DNA of 36,914 nucleotides from Desertifilum sp. SIO1I2 (GTDB taxonomy: Bacteria > Cyanobacteriota > Cyanobacteriia > Cyanobacteriales > Desertifilaceae), in NCBI GenBank assembly GCA_010672635.1, contig JAAHGE010000008.1:72330-109243 (forward strand), in the 5' to 3' direction. The number at the start of each line of letters is the position of its first letter. The stretch's first letter is position 1. The notes below the pieces were generated by a model. That model saw only the letters and a list, made by a program, of their open reading frames with translations, searched no databases and had not been told where the DNA came from. This document shows, piece by piece, positions 1 through 10,669 of this stretch. Made by a program: the position numbers and the translations under genes.

Positions 1-129
1 CAAATGTTGGGAAATCCTGACCGCGATTCGTTTAACACGGGCAGATGGGTTGTAGAAGCTGTTGCTGGCATGTCAAGATTCCTGCTAATTCAGTTTGGAG
101 CCTTTCCGGATGAGATTTGGGCTTGCTAG
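1..129 (+). CDS. C-terminal fragment of an unidentified CDS entering from the left edge
   Basis: Open frame 1 from base 1 to TAG at 127-129: QMLGNPDRDSFNTGRWVVEAVAGMSRFLLIQFGAFPDEIWAC*; no family recognised. Confidence 0.35.
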   Translation, partial: QMLGNPDRDSFNTGRWVVEAVAGMSRFLLIQFGAFPDEIWAC

Positions 130-708
130 ATAAAGCTCCATAATGCTTAGGATATACGCAGATTCGGTTGAGATTGACCGGCGCTTTGGGAAGAAATCTG
201 CTCATGCTGCGGTTTCGGGCGGTCTAGCCAAAAAAACTCAAATAATTTCTATCTGTCTATAAACTTCTTCAGCTTTTTTAACATTCCCTCATGGTTTTTC
301 CAAAAACCCGTACCGTCTAGGTTTGCACCTTCCCTCCAGCAATTCAAGATTGAGGAATGCAAAGTTCCATAAAGAGGTGCTTAAGGCTACTGTTAAGCTC
401 TATAACCTTGAGTTAGAGTAAAAACAGAAGATGGATAGTGGGTAGGATTCTCAAAGTCCTGTTTCTACGGGAGCTAGCAAAGCTTGTGGCATCCGCAATC
501 GAGACATCTTTGAAGATTCCGTGAAGTCGTCCTGCTTTTCCAGACCGCTTCCGTAAGAGTTCGTAAGATTGAATACAGGGGGTGGAACCCACTCTCTTAA
601 AGTTCTGTCAATCGTTGAACTCAGGCTAGCCAGATGCCGGAAATGATCGGGCTCTGCTGATATGCCGATCGTAAATCGCACCTCAAGCAGGATATAGGGA
701 GAATTTCC

Positions 709-1233
709 GTGTCGCATTCTCATGTTTCTCGTCGTTGTGTCAGCTTGCAAATTGTCCCCCAACAACTGACTCTACAGTTTCCCCTGCCAACCATGATGCA
801 GTTGGGAAATACGGTGGGGAGTGGCTTAATTTTAGGCAAGCAACATTATGCCGAGCTAGTGGGATGGGGATCGGCAGTGGGGGGGGTATTTGATGTGGAT
901 GTTCGATATGCGATCGCCCTAGGTCAACCCAATTGGGTTCGCCCAGAAACCTTTCAAGCCAGACAGGAAGCCTACACTACGCGCGTGCATTGGCTGAAAC
1001 TCGTCCAAAAGCTCACCCTCAACCCCGTTCCTTTGCGCCGAGCCTTCGGAATTTTCTATTATCTAGAAAAGTATTTTGGCATTCAAGCCGCGCAACAGGT
1101 TCCCGATGAGGTACTAGGGCAGCTTGTGGGAGTTTTACCGGAAACAATTGCGATCGCTCGCAAGTCTAGAAACCTACCTCCGGCCCCCCAACCCTTAAGT
1201 ACCCTCCAGCCAGCCCTGAGTCAGAAGTCTTAA
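709..1233 (+). CDS. hypothetical protein
   Basis: 174 aa ORF, contains an HIP1-like GCGATCGC in coding sequence; no domain recognised. Confidence 0.65.
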   Translation: MSHSHVSRRCVSLQIVPQQLTLQFPLPTMMQLGNTVGSGLILGKQHYAELVGWGSAVGGVFDVDVRYAIALGQPNWVRPETFQARQEAYTTRVHWLKLVQKLTLNPVPLRRAFGIFYYLEKYFGIQAAQQVPDEVLGQLVGVLPETIAIARKSRNLPPAPQPLSTLQPALSQKS

Positions 1234-1307
1234 GGTTAGAGAACAGGGGAATTGGATCGGCATCCTGCATCGAAGATTTTCAATCCTCCTTCCCCAGTAC
1301 CGCACCC

Positions 1308-2135
1308 CTAGGAACGAGACTTCGCTTTAAACGTCACTTCCTCAACTGCCCCCGGTTCTCCCAGTTTCTGCGTCTGACCGTCATTGAGCGTCACCATCAC
1401 GCCCCCCGCATTACCCGCGCGGATAATTAACTGCTGGTTGGCCACCCATGTGCGTTGAGTCCCTTCCGGAAGGATGCCTTCAAAAGCAGTTTTGCCATCG
1501 GCTTCAATTCTCACCCACGACTGAGCGTTAAATTTTAAGCTAACGCGCACGGGTTCGCCATCATTGCCCCCCACCCCGGTTCCTTGCAGGGTTACAGGTA
1601 AGGTTGTCGTCGCACTCATGGGGCGAGTGGCGAGGGCCTGCTGCGTTACAGGAGACTCCTGAGAAGCAGTTGGGTTGACTTGCTCTTCGCTATTTTGCTC
1701 TTGTGCTTGGTTAGAAGACTGACCGACCACGTGAGATAGACCATTAACCGACACAAAAATTAGAGCCACATACAGCAAATATAAGTGGATCGGTTGAAGT
1801 TGGGCGGAGGGCAAGCGCAACCAAGAGCCACGCACGGGTATCTGGATGGGATCGGTGGGAAACGGACTGGAAAACTCTTCGCCATCGATCCCTAGCGCAT
1901 CCGCATACCGTCTGAGAAAGCACTTAATATAAATCGGTTCTGGCAGTCGATCGAGTTGTCCGTCCTCCAAGGCTTGTAAGAGCCGCTGGGGAATGCGCGT
2001 TTGATCGGCCACTTGAGCGAGGGATAAAGCTTTATCTTGCCTCGCTTGGCGCAGGTAACGCCCCAAGTCGGTTAACAATTCAATGCGTTGTGCCTGTTCA
2101 ACGTGATAAGAGTTTTTCTGTTTATCTTTTTTCAT
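1308..2135 (-). CDS. RodZ-like helix-turn-helix membrane protein (HTH_25 + C-terminal DUF4115-like domain)
   Basis: N-terminal LGRYLRQARQDKALSLAQVADQTRIPQRLLQALEDGQLDRLPEPIYIKCFLRRYADALG, one TM, C-terminal SWVRIEADGKTAFEGILPEGTQRTWVANQQLIIRAGNAGGVMVTLNDG; overlaps upstream gene by ATGA. Confidence 0.85.
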   Translation of the reverse strand: MKKDKQKNSYHVEQAQRIELLTDLGRYLRQARQDKALSLAQVADQTRIPQRLLQALEDGQLDRLPEPIYIKCFLRRYADALGIDGEEFSSPFPTDPIQIPVRGSWLRLPSAQLQPIHLYLLYVALIFVSVNGLSHVVGQSSNQAQEQNSEEQVNPTASQESPVTQQALATRPMSATTTLPVTLQGTGVGGNDGEPVRVSLKFNAQSWVRIEADGKTAFEGILPEGTQRTWVANQQLIIRAGNAGGVMVTLNDGQTQKLGEPGAVEEVTFKAKSRS

Positions 2136-2911
2136 AGATTGCGCTCCTTTCCCCCTGCCCGACGTTTAACCTCTGCTGGTTGAATTTTTTGCTTGAGTAA
2201 TTGGACTTCAGCCTGACTCAGCATTCGGTATTGGCCTGTTGGCAGTTGTCGTAAATGAATTGAACCAATAGCGATTCGATGAAGATGAACCACTGGATAT
2301 CCTAGCTGTTCTGCAACCCGTCTGATCTGTCGATTTCTGCCTTCGCGCAGAATAATCTCTAATAAAGTTTCCTCAACTTTAGACTCTAGCACTTTGACTT
2401 GAGCGGGTGCGGTTTTACGACCGGATAGAATAACGCCTGTACGCCAAGCCTGCAAGACAGTTTCAGGTGGCGAGCCTTTCACCCAAACTCGATAGGTTTT
2501 TGGAACGCTATGGCGCGGATGAGTTAGGCCGAAGGTCAAGTCGCCATCATTGGTCAACAGTAACGCACCAGAAGAATCGGCATCAAGGCGTCCAACGGGA
2601 TGAATACCTTGATGGTTTCTTAAGTTTGGGGATAAAAGTTCGAGCACTGTACGACGGTTTTGTGGATCTCGGCACGTTGATACTACCCCAACTGGCTTGT
2701 GAAGTAAAAGGTAAAGGCGCTGAGGTTGGCTTTTGTCCGCAATTAGAGTTCCGTCTACTTCGATTGCATCTCGCTCTGGGTCAGCCTTTTGCCCTAATTG
2801 CTCAACCACGGTTCCGTTGAGGCGCACTCGACCTGCGAGGATCATTTGTTCGGCATGGCGGCGAGAAGCAACACCCCAGCGAGATAAGATTTTATGCAGT
2901 CGTTCGTGCAT
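2132..2911 (-). CDS. rRNA pseudouridine synthase, RsuA/RluB family
   Basis: S4 domain ERLHKILSRWGVASRRHAEQMI plus GRLDADSSGALLLTNDGDL and EGRNRQIRRV motifs. Confidence 0.93.
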   Translation of the reverse strand: MHERLHKILSRWGVASRRHAEQMILAGRVRLNGTVVEQLGQKADPERDAIEVDGTLIADKSQPQRLYLLLHKPVGVVSTCRDPQNRRTVLELLSPNLRNHQGIHPVGRLDADSSGALLLTNDGDLTFGLTHPRHSVPKTYRVWVKGSPPETVLQAWRTGVILSGRKTAPAQVKVLESKVEETLLEIILREGRNRQIRRVAEQLGYPVVHLHRIAIGSIHLRQLPTGQYRMLSQAEVQLLKQKIQPAEVKRRAGGKERNL

Positions 2912-3021
2912 AGAGTAGACTCGCGTTAACCTCCTTTGAGAGCTGATTGTTCCTAAGAGTGGCTCTGATATCTATCTTAGTATGTATAAATCTTACAGGA
3001 AGGAAACTCAGTATCAGCGCT

Positions 3022-4377
3022 TTAACGATCGATTGTTAAGTTGCTCGGTTGCCAAGGTAACCAAACTTGCAGCCAAGCGCCTCCGGTGTCGGGATGGTTG
3101 CTGGCGCTGACGGTGCCGCGATGCGCTTCGATAATTTGCCGGACGATCGCTAAACCTAAACCGCTGCCATAACTGGGTTGTAAGTCTGAGGCGGGCGAGC
3201 GGTTATCGGGTTGGCTGCTAGATGTTGGGTGAGGGTAGCGGCGCGATCGCGATGGCTCGGCTCGGTAGAACCGCTCAAAGACATGGGGGATCGCATTTTC
3301 GGGGAAACCCGAACCCGAATCGATTGCTTCGAGATGCACCCATTGTTGGGTCGATTCGGGGGGGGCTTGGGGATGGGGTTCTAAACTAACTCTAAGCTGG
3401 ATGCTCGCACCCGACGGGCTGTATTTAATGCTGTTATCCAAAAGGTTAAGGAGGACGCGATACAAGCGCGGCTCATCGGCTTGAATGAGTAATTTGGAGG
3501 GCCCGCCGTAGTCAAGCTGCACCTGTTTCTTGCGGGCTAGGGGTTCTAAACTGAGCCAGGAGGATTGAATTAGTTCTGGCAGGTTGACGTTTTTGAGATT
3601 TAAACAAGACCCGGCTTCTCGCTCTAGTTGGCTGAGATCGAGCAAGACTTGAACGAGATCGCTGAGGCGAATGGCTTCGTTTAACAAGCGATCTACCCAG
3701 TTTCGCAAGGGGGGATCGAGACGAGATTGCAGGGTTTCAGCAACAAGGCGAATGGAGGTGAGGGGGGTTTTGAGTTCGTGGGCAACATCGGAAAAAGCGC
3801 GATCGCGCTGTTGCGACAAAATCAGGACTTCCTGACAATTTTCTAAAAAAATTCCAACTTCACCTTTAGCCAGCGGTATCCCGATCCCGCGCAAGGCGAT
3901 CGCCTGTTGCTGCGATAAGTTGGCTGGATCGGCACAAGTCGGTTGAAATATCCAGTCTCGCTGACAGGGTTTTTGGGCATTGCGCGTCACTTCAATGAGT
4001 TCATCTAATTCATAGGAACGCACAATTTCTAGCAGTAACCGAGGTCTAGCGGTGGCGGGAGGTTGAATTCCCAGCAACTGACAGGCTTGTTGATTGCACC
4101 AACACAGTTGATTTTCTTCATCGACTTGCAGATAGCCAACGGGAGCAACTTGGAGAAGTTGTTTCCATCGTTCCACCTGATTTTCGAGGTGGCGACAAGT
4201 CTCTTGCTGAAAGGCGATCGCCCACAGCAGGCGAGATAAAGAAGATCGCGTTGCCCTCAGCGTGTCTGATTTCAGGTCAGGTAGCAAATTTTTCAGCTTG
4301 AGTTCGAGCCAGACTCGATAACCGACAAGCAGAGCTAGACCCACCAATAGCCCTAAAGAGAACCCTAACCAAAACAC
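3022..4377 (-). CDS. sphS: sensor histidine kinase, SphS-type (PAS + HisKA + HATPase)
   Basis: N-terminal TM, PAS (VAPVGYLQVDEENQLCWCNQQA), H-box DVAHELKTPLTSIRLVAETL, N-box LLDNSIKYSP, G boxes GSGFPE, GSGLGLAIVRQIIEAHRG; immediately downstream of a PhoB-family regulator. Confidence 0.85.
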   Translation of the reverse strand: MFWLGFSLGLLVGLALLVGYRVWLELKLKNLLPDLKSDTLRATRSSLSRLLWAIAFQQETCRHLENQVERWKQLLQVAPVGYLQVDEENQLCWCNQQACQLLGIQPPATARPRLLLEIVRSYELDELIEVTRNAQKPCQRDWIFQPTCADPANLSQQQAIALRGIGIPLAKGEVGIFLENCQEVLILSQQRDRAFSDVAHELKTPLTSIRLVAETLQSRLDPPLRNWVDRLLNEAIRLSDLVQVLLDLSQLEREAGSCLNLKNVNLPELIQSSWLSLEPLARKKQVQLDYGGPSKLLIQADEPRLYRVLLNLLDNSIKYSPSGASIQLRVSLEPHPQAPPESTQQWVHLEAIDSGSGFPENAIPHVFERFYRAEPSRSRRYPHPTSSSQPDNRSPASDLQPSYGSGLGLAIVRQIIEAHRGTVSASNHPDTGGAWLQVWLPWQPSNLTIDR

Positions 4378-4470
4378 AGTAAATCCTGGATTGATTAAAA
4401 ATGAGACTTGTTGGCTGTCAGACTCTTTTAAGTCTTCCAGTTTTTTAAGCTCACTTTTAATGTAGTCTAA

Positions 4471-5232
4471 TTACCCGAAACGATAGCCAAATCCGCGCAC
4501 AGTTAACAAATATTCTGGATGGCTTGGATCGACTTCGAGTTTCTCGCGCAACCAGCGAATATGAACGTCTACTGTTTTGCTATCTCCCATAAAATCTGGT
4601 CCCCAGACTCGTTCGATCAATTGATCGCGCGACCAAACGCGGCGAGGGTTGCTCATAAATAATTCTAGAATTCGGAATTCTTTGGGGGAAAGATTAATTT
4701 CTTCTCCTCTGACCACAACGCGGCACTCTTGAGGATAGAGGGTAATGTCTTGAAAGCGTAAAACTGGCGGTTGAAATTGCGGAACGGGACAGCGGTGACG
4801 CCGCAGTAAGGCTCTGACGCGAGCAATCAATTCTCGCATTCCAAAGGGTTTGGTTAAATAGTCGTCTGCCCCTACTTCTAGACCGACAACGCGATCGGTT
4901 TCTGAACCTTTGGCGCTTAAGATTAAAATCGGGACGCTATGACCTTCATGGCGCAATAAGCGACAGATATCTAATCCATTGACGTAGGGCAGCATTAAAT
5001 CCAGAATAATTAAATCTAGTTGCGTAATTTCGCTTTCGCTACTGCCCTCGCTGCGATGCAACATCTCTAAGACGGAACGGCCATCTTCTGCTGTTAAGAC
5101 TTCAAAACCTTCTTCAATTAAGGCCAGTTCAACGGTTTCGCGAATTAACTCTTCATCTTCAACAACTAGAACCCGTCCTAGCTTGAGCTGGGGGTGAGCC
5201 TTATGGGTTTCTAGCGATAGCATGGATAACAT
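4471..5232 (-). CDS. sphR: OmpR/PhoB-family response regulator, SphR-type
   Basis: Receiver VLVVEDEELIRETVELALIEEGFEVLTAEDG...LIILDLMLPYVNG and winged-helix DNA-binding domain VWGPDFMGDSKTVDVHIRWLREKLE...VRGFGYRFG. Confidence 0.87.
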   Translation of the reverse strand: MLSMLSLETHKAHPQLKLGRVLVVEDEELIRETVELALIEEGFEVLTAEDGRSVLEMLHRSEGSSESEITQLDLIILDLMLPYVNGLDICRLLRHEGHSVPILILSAKGSETDRVVGLEVGADDYLTKPFGMRELIARVRALLRRHRCPVPQFQPPVLRFQDITLYPQECRVVVRGEEINLSPKEFRILELFMSNPRRVWSRDQLIERVWGPDFMGDSKTVDVHIRWLREKLEVDPSHPEYLLTVRGFGYRFG

Positions 5233-5421
5233 TTGAGTGAGTCTCAGATTGAGGAATCCAGGCTGATTGTATCAGGTGTCAGCCTAGATTGTGTGTTTTG
5301 TAACTTCTGATTTGACTTCGCGGGGAATCCCCCAAAACTCCAATGCTTTAGGGGCATTTGTGGGCGATCGCGATCGGCCATAGCACCGAACAACCAGCCC
5401 GTTTGGGTTCGCGTTAAGATT

Positions 5422-5434
5422 GATAACGATTATC
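5422..5434. promoter_or_regulatory. candidate Fur-box-like site GATAACGATTATC
   Basis: Dyad GATAA-CGA-TTATC in the sphR/crp-like divergent intergenic region; 11 of 13 bases match the GATAATCATTATC half of the classical Fur consensus. Confidence 0.35.
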
Positions 5435-5594
5435 GTTTGGCAGTCCCCTAAGTTTTGTGCTACATTTCCATGTATCGGTTATTGAGATTATTTTTCAATA
5501 AATTTTGGCGGGTAGAAATGACTTCGCATTCGCCCGATCTCACCTCTCAGTACAGACGATCTGCGATCGCACTCAATCTCATCTACGATTTGCC

Positions 5595-6170
5595 ATGTAT
5601 AACTCTCAATTCACCTCATCTGTACCTAAGCTTTCGGTGATTCGTTCCTTTAAACGACGCGAAGCCTTACCGTTAGGCAAAAATGCCCTTTGGCAAATTC
5701 AACGAGGAGCCGTACGAGCCTTTACCTTTGCCGAAGATGGTACCTTAATTGCGTTAGGATTTTGGGGTTCGGGAGATATTGTGGGTTTACCTTTAGCTCA
5801 AATTCAGCCCTACGAAGTGGAATGCTTGACTGATGTAAATGCGCGGGCCTTACCGTTGAGCGAAATTGAGAATTTAACTCAAGTGATGCTGGCTCATCTT
5901 CACCAAACACAAGAATTATTGCGAATTCGCCACGGACAGATTTACGATCGCCTGCAACAATTTTTAGGATGGCTTGCTGATAAATTTGGTTGCGAGTGCG
6001 ATCGCGGACAATTAATTCAATTACGCCTCACCCATCAAGACATTGCTGAGGTTCTTGGAACCACGCGCGTTACTGTAACTCGCCTGATGAGCCAACTCGA
6101 ACAAGAAGGCACGATCGGTTGGTCTGAACCTCACTGGATATTATGGCATCCCGGCGTTGAGAGGCTCTAG
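5595..6170 (+). CDS. Crp/Fnr-family transcriptional regulator
   Basis: cNMP-like beta barrel and HTH_Crp LTHQDIAEVLGTTRVTVTRLMSQLEQEG. The ORF track begins at 5505, but the ATG at 5595 (MYNSQFTSSVPKLSV) fits family length better. Confidence 0.85.
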   Translation: MYNSQFTSSVPKLSVIRSFKRREALPLGKNALWQIQRGAVRAFTFAEDGTLIALGFWGSGDIVGLPLAQIQPYEVECLTDVNARALPLSEIENLTQVMLAHLHQTQELLRIRHGQIYDRLQQFLGWLADKFGCECDRGQLIQLRLTHQDIAEVLGTTRVTVTRLMSQLEQEGTIGWSEPHWILWHPGVERL

Positions 6171-7129
6171 CCAAATACAGCCAACCAAATCGGTAGAGTT
6201 AACAGCAAAGCCACCGATGAGAGGGCAATACAACTCGCGATCAAATCGCGATTCAATTCGTATTCTTCTGCCAAAATTAACCCTGCAAACGCTGTTGGCA
6301 TCCCCGACATTAACACTAAAGTTAAGCGAGGATCGCCCCGCAGTCCAGCCAGGGTGGTAATCAGACCGATACAGGCAGGTAAAACAGCCATTTTAAGCAA
6401 CGTCGGTAAAATCGCCGCTTGCAGACTGCGCCATCCCTGGAGTTGACTCAGGCGCATCCCCATTAATAATAACGCCGTGGGAATCACCACCCAAATCGAT
6501 CGTTGCAAGCCAACTTCCACTACGGGGATAAAAGGCAATGGGCGAGTCAGGTAGCCCAGAGTAAATGCCCACAGCGAGGGAACGGTGAGGACATCGCGAA
6601 TTTGTAGAATTAAATAATTACCCGATTGCCGCCCATAATAACTGGCTAACAGAACGCCTAAACCATAGGTGCCGAAAATATTCTGAGTGACGCTGTAGAG
6701 AATCGCCCAACTCAGATTAGCATTAGCAATCAAACTCGGAACGATCGCCAAACCCACAAATCCTGTATTTCCCAACACCGAGGAGAGGATAAAACTGCCT
6801 TGGCGATCGCGATCGAAAATAACTTGCCCCAGTAAAGGTAATTCCTCGCTGCCCCGACGAGTCGCTAAGGCGCGTATCCCCTGCAAACTTAACCAGGCCC
6901 CAATAAACCCTAACAGAATAGCACCCATCGTCATCAAGGGAGCCAACCCCACCTCTGAGGTAAAACTAGCCCGCCTCGCTAGGGAAAAGATCATGACGGG
7001 AATGCCCACCCAGTAAAGCGTCCGCCCAATCAAGCGGGGCAGGATATCCGGGAGAAAGCGAAACAGCACCACCCCCAGTCCCGTCCAGACGATCAGGGGC
7101 GTATAAGCATTGAGCAACAATTCAGCCAT
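6167..7129 (-). CDS. AEC family transporter (auxin efflux carrier / malate permease type)
   Basis: Hydrophobic 320 aa protein with repeated TM segments; SVLGNTGFVGLAIVPSLIANANL and SGMPTAFAGLILAEEYELNRDLIASCIALSSVALLLTLPIW are AEC-family signatures. Confidence 0.85.
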   Translation of the reverse strand: MAELLLNAYTPLIVWTGLGVVLFRFLPDILPRLIGRTLYWVGIPVMIFSLARRASFTSEVGLAPLMTMGAILLGFIGAWLSLQGIRALATRRGSEELPLLGQVIFDRDRQGSFILSSVLGNTGFVGLAIVPSLIANANLSWAILYSVTQNIFGTYGLGVLLASYYGRQSGNYLILQIRDVLTVPSLWAFTLGYLTRPLPFIPVVEVGLQRSIWVVIPTALLLMGMRLSQLQGWRSLQAAILPTLLKMAVLPACIGLITTLAGLRGDPRLTLVLMSGMPTAFAGLILAEEYELNRDLIASCIALSSVALLLTLPIWLAVFG

Positions 7130-7194
7130 GCCATTGAGTCACAAGATACCTCAAGAAGTGTATCGGATTTCGCTGGCTGAGGCTGCTGGTGGGG

Positions 7195-9345
7195 TTATCT
7201 CAACACAACCATATCTTGGATTCGCCATTGATTATCTTGGCGAATGAGTTCGTAGCGAACTCGCAGATTCGGATCGTTGTAGGAGCTGGCGCTATCGAGT
7301 TGACCATTTTCAAAGAATGTGGCTTTCTCGCTGACAACGGCTTCAACAAACCCTTGATTGGGGTTTAGCTGGCTCATTTCTACCGATTCAATTTGCAGGC
7401 TATGTTCGTGTTCGGCGTACCAGTTCTCTTGGCGGGCTTGTTGAGATTGCGATCGCCATCTCGACAGCGCCGGATCGACTAAAATTTCCTCTAAGCGTTC
7501 GGTGCGATGCTCTTGACCGAGTGCTTCAGATTTGGCATCTAGCCAGGATTGGACGATTTGACGGGCGCTTTGCTGATTCAACTCTCCCGTTACCGTAGTG
7601 GGTTGCAGATCTGGATCGGGAATTTCCACAGGGGGACGATCCAGTTGAACTTGCGGCTGTTCGCCCTGCAACAGCGGTTCGGAAAACGCACCTTCCAACC
7701 AAGTTAGGGTGCGGCTGACTAAAAATAGCAGCAAACCTAAGCCTAAAATCCCAACCGCCCCAATCAACAGGAAGCGCGAATTTTTTGGCGATCGCCCCGC
7801 ACGACTCGGAGGTGTTGGCGCTTTGGTACTGCGTCCGCTAGGAGGAGGGGCGATACTCGCAGGACGGCTAGAAACCCCAGAATTGGGCGTTAAGGTCGCC
7901 GTTCCCCCGCGAGCTAAAGGGGCCGTTCCACCCACAACGGCTAGCTGGCGTTCCGAAGCCGGAGTCGCAGTTTGGGCGGAGGTTCTCGCAGAGCGATTAA
8001 CGGGAACCACATTCCCATTTTCCACTTTCAGGGCCGTTGATTCCGGCCGTACCGTCGAGCGTTGGTGGGGGAGCGCTGCCCACTCATCGATCTCTTCAGA
8101 CTCGCTTGGCAGGGCTTCTAACTCGGTTTGAATGCGCTCGTCGGCAAAATAATCCTTCAGCGAGCTTTGACGGTTCTTAAGGTCGCGGAAATGGGGAAAA
8201 ACTTCTTCTTGCAACCAGCGTTCTCCATACAAGCAGAGTCCGGGCAGCAAGTCGGGAGAGCCTTGAGAGTTTTCGCGAATGAACGCCAGGGGTTCGTATT
8301 CTTGGCTGAGTTCTAAGGCGCGACTGGCTTCTTCGGTTTGCCCCAACAGCAGGGCACAAACTGCCTGTTCTAAATGGACATCTTGACGGCTGCCCAAGCG
8401 AACCAGCATCCGTTTGGAACGGGCAATCAGAGCGGGTTTATGTTCGGCAAAACCTTGGGCTAGCAGCGCGTAAACGGCTAAATAGGTTGCTACCGCCGAA
8501 GGACGCAACGCTTCAGTTTCAAAGATCGATTGCTGTTCTTTGGCGGTGAGGTAGCCGCGCAGTTGTTGAATAAATAGCAAAAAGTCATCAATACCAAGGC
8601 CCGATTGATCGTTGCCGGGACCGTCAATACCGCCGCGTTCTTGCAGCATATCGCGCAGCATTTGAATCCCTTTGCGGCGCTGGGTGGCTTTTTCTTCGGG
8701 TTGCGCCACTAATTCTAAGATGCGGTAGGGTCGCAGTTTGTAGATATCAGCTTGAATTTCGCCGCGCACGCTGGCAAATAGCCCTTCTTGCAAGAGCAGC
8801 TTTTGTCCGGTTTCTAGGGATTCTGCGGCATTTTCGTAGCTGCCTTGCTGCCACTGTTCGCGTCCGAGTTCCATGCAGGCAAGAGCTAAGGTTAAGACAA
8901 TATCGGCTCTTGTCAGTTGCTGGTCTTTTGTTGCTGTTTGCTTATTGGAGTTGAGGTAAGGACGACCGTATTTGAGAACCAGTTCGTATTCGCCCAGTTC
9001 TAGGAGGATGAGCAGCGCGCCGACTAGTTGCTCGTTACCGACGTTGAGGCTGGGCGTGAAGGGTTCTGCCGTGCTGCTAGCAGGTGGCGAGGAGGGGGTT
9101 TCGCTCTCGGTTTCTGGACTAGGCGCAGCGCCTAAAAATGTGGCATCATAAGCTTGGCGCTGTTCGGGGTTGGACAGCACCACGTAAGCTTCATCGATCA
9201 GTTGCTTGCGGGCTGCGATCGCCACTTCGGAATATTCTCGTCTAGGCAACTGCATAGCGCGATCGCGATGCGCCTGTTGCAATTGGTCGGCATTAGCCTG
9301 GATCGGTAAGCCGAGAATCCGATAGTAATCGAGCGGAATTCGCAC
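7195..9345 (-). CDS. ftn2: J-domain cell division protein Ftn2/ZipN (ARC6 homologue) with IMS domain
   Basis: N-terminal J-like domain RIPLDYYRILGLPIQANADQLQQAHRDR, long helical region, single TM (FLLIGAVGILGLGLLLFLVS), C-terminal ARQIVQSWLDAKSEALGQEHRTERLEEILVDPALSRWR...YELIRQDNQWRIQDMVVLR. Confidence 0.9.
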   Translation of the reverse strand: MRIPLDYYRILGLPIQANADQLQQAHRDRAMQLPRREYSEVAIAARKQLIDEAYVVLSNPEQRQAYDATFLGAAPSPETESETPSSPPASSTAEPFTPSLNVGNEQLVGALLILLELGEYELVLKYGRPYLNSNKQTATKDQQLTRADIVLTLALACMELGREQWQQGSYENAAESLETGQKLLLQEGLFASVRGEIQADIYKLRPYRILELVAQPEEKATQRRKGIQMLRDMLQERGGIDGPGNDQSGLGIDDFLLFIQQLRGYLTAKEQQSIFETEALRPSAVATYLAVYALLAQGFAEHKPALIARSKRMLVRLGSRQDVHLEQAVCALLLGQTEEASRALELSQEYEPLAFIRENSQGSPDLLPGLCLYGERWLQEEVFPHFRDLKNRQSSLKDYFADERIQTELEALPSESEEIDEWAALPHQRSTVRPESTALKVENGNVVPVNRSARTSAQTATPASERQLAVVGGTAPLARGGTATLTPNSGVSSRPASIAPPPSGRSTKAPTPPSRAGRSPKNSRFLLIGAVGILGLGLLLFLVSRTLTWLEGAFSEPLLQGEQPQVQLDRPPVEIPDPDLQPTTVTGELNQQSARQIVQSWLDAKSEALGQEHRTERLEEILVDPALSRWRSQSQQARQENWYAEHEHSLQIESVEMSQLNPNQGFVEAVVSEKATFFENGQLDSASSYNDPNLRVRYELIRQDNQWRIQDMVVLR

Positions 9346-9582
9346 AGTCTACTTCCTCAGCAGCAATATACTAATTTAATCTACGGTAACGAAAGATGCC
9401 ACCCATAGTCCTCTGGGGAATCAAAAAAAGGGGACTTCAGTCAGAAGTTTATCAGCATCGGCCAAAAAACCCCAAGATAATGTAAGTTAAAGTTTTTGTC
9501 ATTTGTTTGGGTTGCAACCTCAGCCGAATGACAGGGTAAGCAATTCGTTTAGCGTTTGCGCGAAATAGATTAGGACAAACCG

Positions 9583-10617
9583 ATGGTTCAAGAACGTACA
9601 TTACCTGCCTTTGAAGCCACTTCTGCCAAAATCTCAAAAGAAGTTGGGCTAATGCTTTATGAAGATATGGTCTTAGGACGCTTATTTGAAGATAAGTGCG
9701 CTGAGATGTACTACCGGGGCAAAATGTTCGGCTTTGTCCACCTTTACAACGGTCAAGAGGCTGTTGCTACTGGCGTTATTAAAGCATTGCGCCCTGGTGA
9801 AGATTATGTATGCAGTACCTACCGCGATCACGTTCATGCGTTGAGTGCTGGCGTTCCCGCTAGACAAGTCATGGCCGAACTATTTGGGAAAGCCACGGGT
9901 TGCTCCAAAGGACGCGGCGGATCGATGCATTTATTTTCCGCCGAACATGGTTTGCTAGGTGGCTATGCGTTTGTCGCCGAAGGCATTCCAGTTGCTACGG
10001 GGGCAGCTTTTCAAAGCAAGTACCGCCGCGAAGTCATGGGGGATCAAAGCTCAGATCGCGTCTCGACTTGCTTCTTTGGGGATGGGGCTTGTAACAACGG
10101 TCAATTCTTTGAATGCTTAAACATGGCCGTGCTGTGGAAATTGCCGATTATTTATGTAGTAGAAAATAACAAATGGGCGATCGGCATGGCCCACGAACGC
10201 GCTACATCCGTTCCCGAAATTTACAAGAAAGCCCACGCATTTGGCATGGCAGGGGTAGAAGTAGATGGAATGGATGTTTTAGCGGTTCGCGCTGCGGCTT
10301 TAGAAGCCGTTGAACGCGCTAGAGCAGGCGAAGGTCCCACTTTAATTGAGGCGCTTACCTATCGCTTTCGGGGACATTCTTTAGCCGATCCCGACGAATT
10401 GCGAAGCAAAGAAGAGAAGGACTTTTGGTTTACTCGCGATCCGATTAAAAAGCTCGCTGCTTATCTCATCGAGCAGAATTTAGTCGAACAACAAGAACTT
10501 AAAGAAATCGACAAAAAAATTCAAGCCACGGTTGATGAAGCCGTAGAATTTGCCTTAAGCAGTCCCGAACCCAGTCCTGACGATCTTTATCGCTACGTTT
10601 TCGCGGAAGACGAGTAA
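9583..10617 (+). CDS. pdhA: pyruvate dehydrogenase E1 component, alpha subunit
   Basis: [90 protein letters not shown] (ThDP motif), [15 protein letters not shown]. Confidence 0.97.
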   Translation: MVQERTLPAFEATSAKISKEVGLMLYEDMVLGRLFEDKCAEMYYRGKMFGFVHLYNGQEAVATGVIKALRPGEDYVCSTYRDHVHALSAGVPARQVMAELFGKATGCSKGRGGSMHLFSAEHGLLGGYAFVAEGIPVATGAAFQSKYRREVMGDQSSDRVSTCFFGDGACNNGQFFECLNMAVLWKLPIIYVVENNKWAIGMAHERATSVPEIYKKAHAFGMAGVEVDGMDVLAVRAAALEAVERARAGEGPTLIEALTYRFRGHSLADPDELRSKEEKDFWFTRDPIKKLAAYLIEQNLVEQQELKEIDKKIQATVDEAVEFALSSPEPSPDDLYRYVFAEDE

Positions 10618-10669
10618 GCTGATACCCTCAGCTTTTCCGACAGTTAATTAAGTTAACCCTTAGAGTTGA

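Noticed and set aside
130-700. Long intergenic region searched for tRNA, sRNA or decayed gene
   Set aside because: No cloverleaf, T-loop motif or recognisable protein remnant found by eye.
451-765. 104-aa minus-strand ORF antisense to the 709 gene start
   Set aside because: No recognisable domain, overlaps a better-supported + strand ORF start, composition looks like intergenic sequence.
6167-6170. 4-bp tail-to-tail overlap of the Crp/Fnr and AEC stop codons (CTAG)
   Set aside because: Compact convergent gene arrangement; not unusual by itself.
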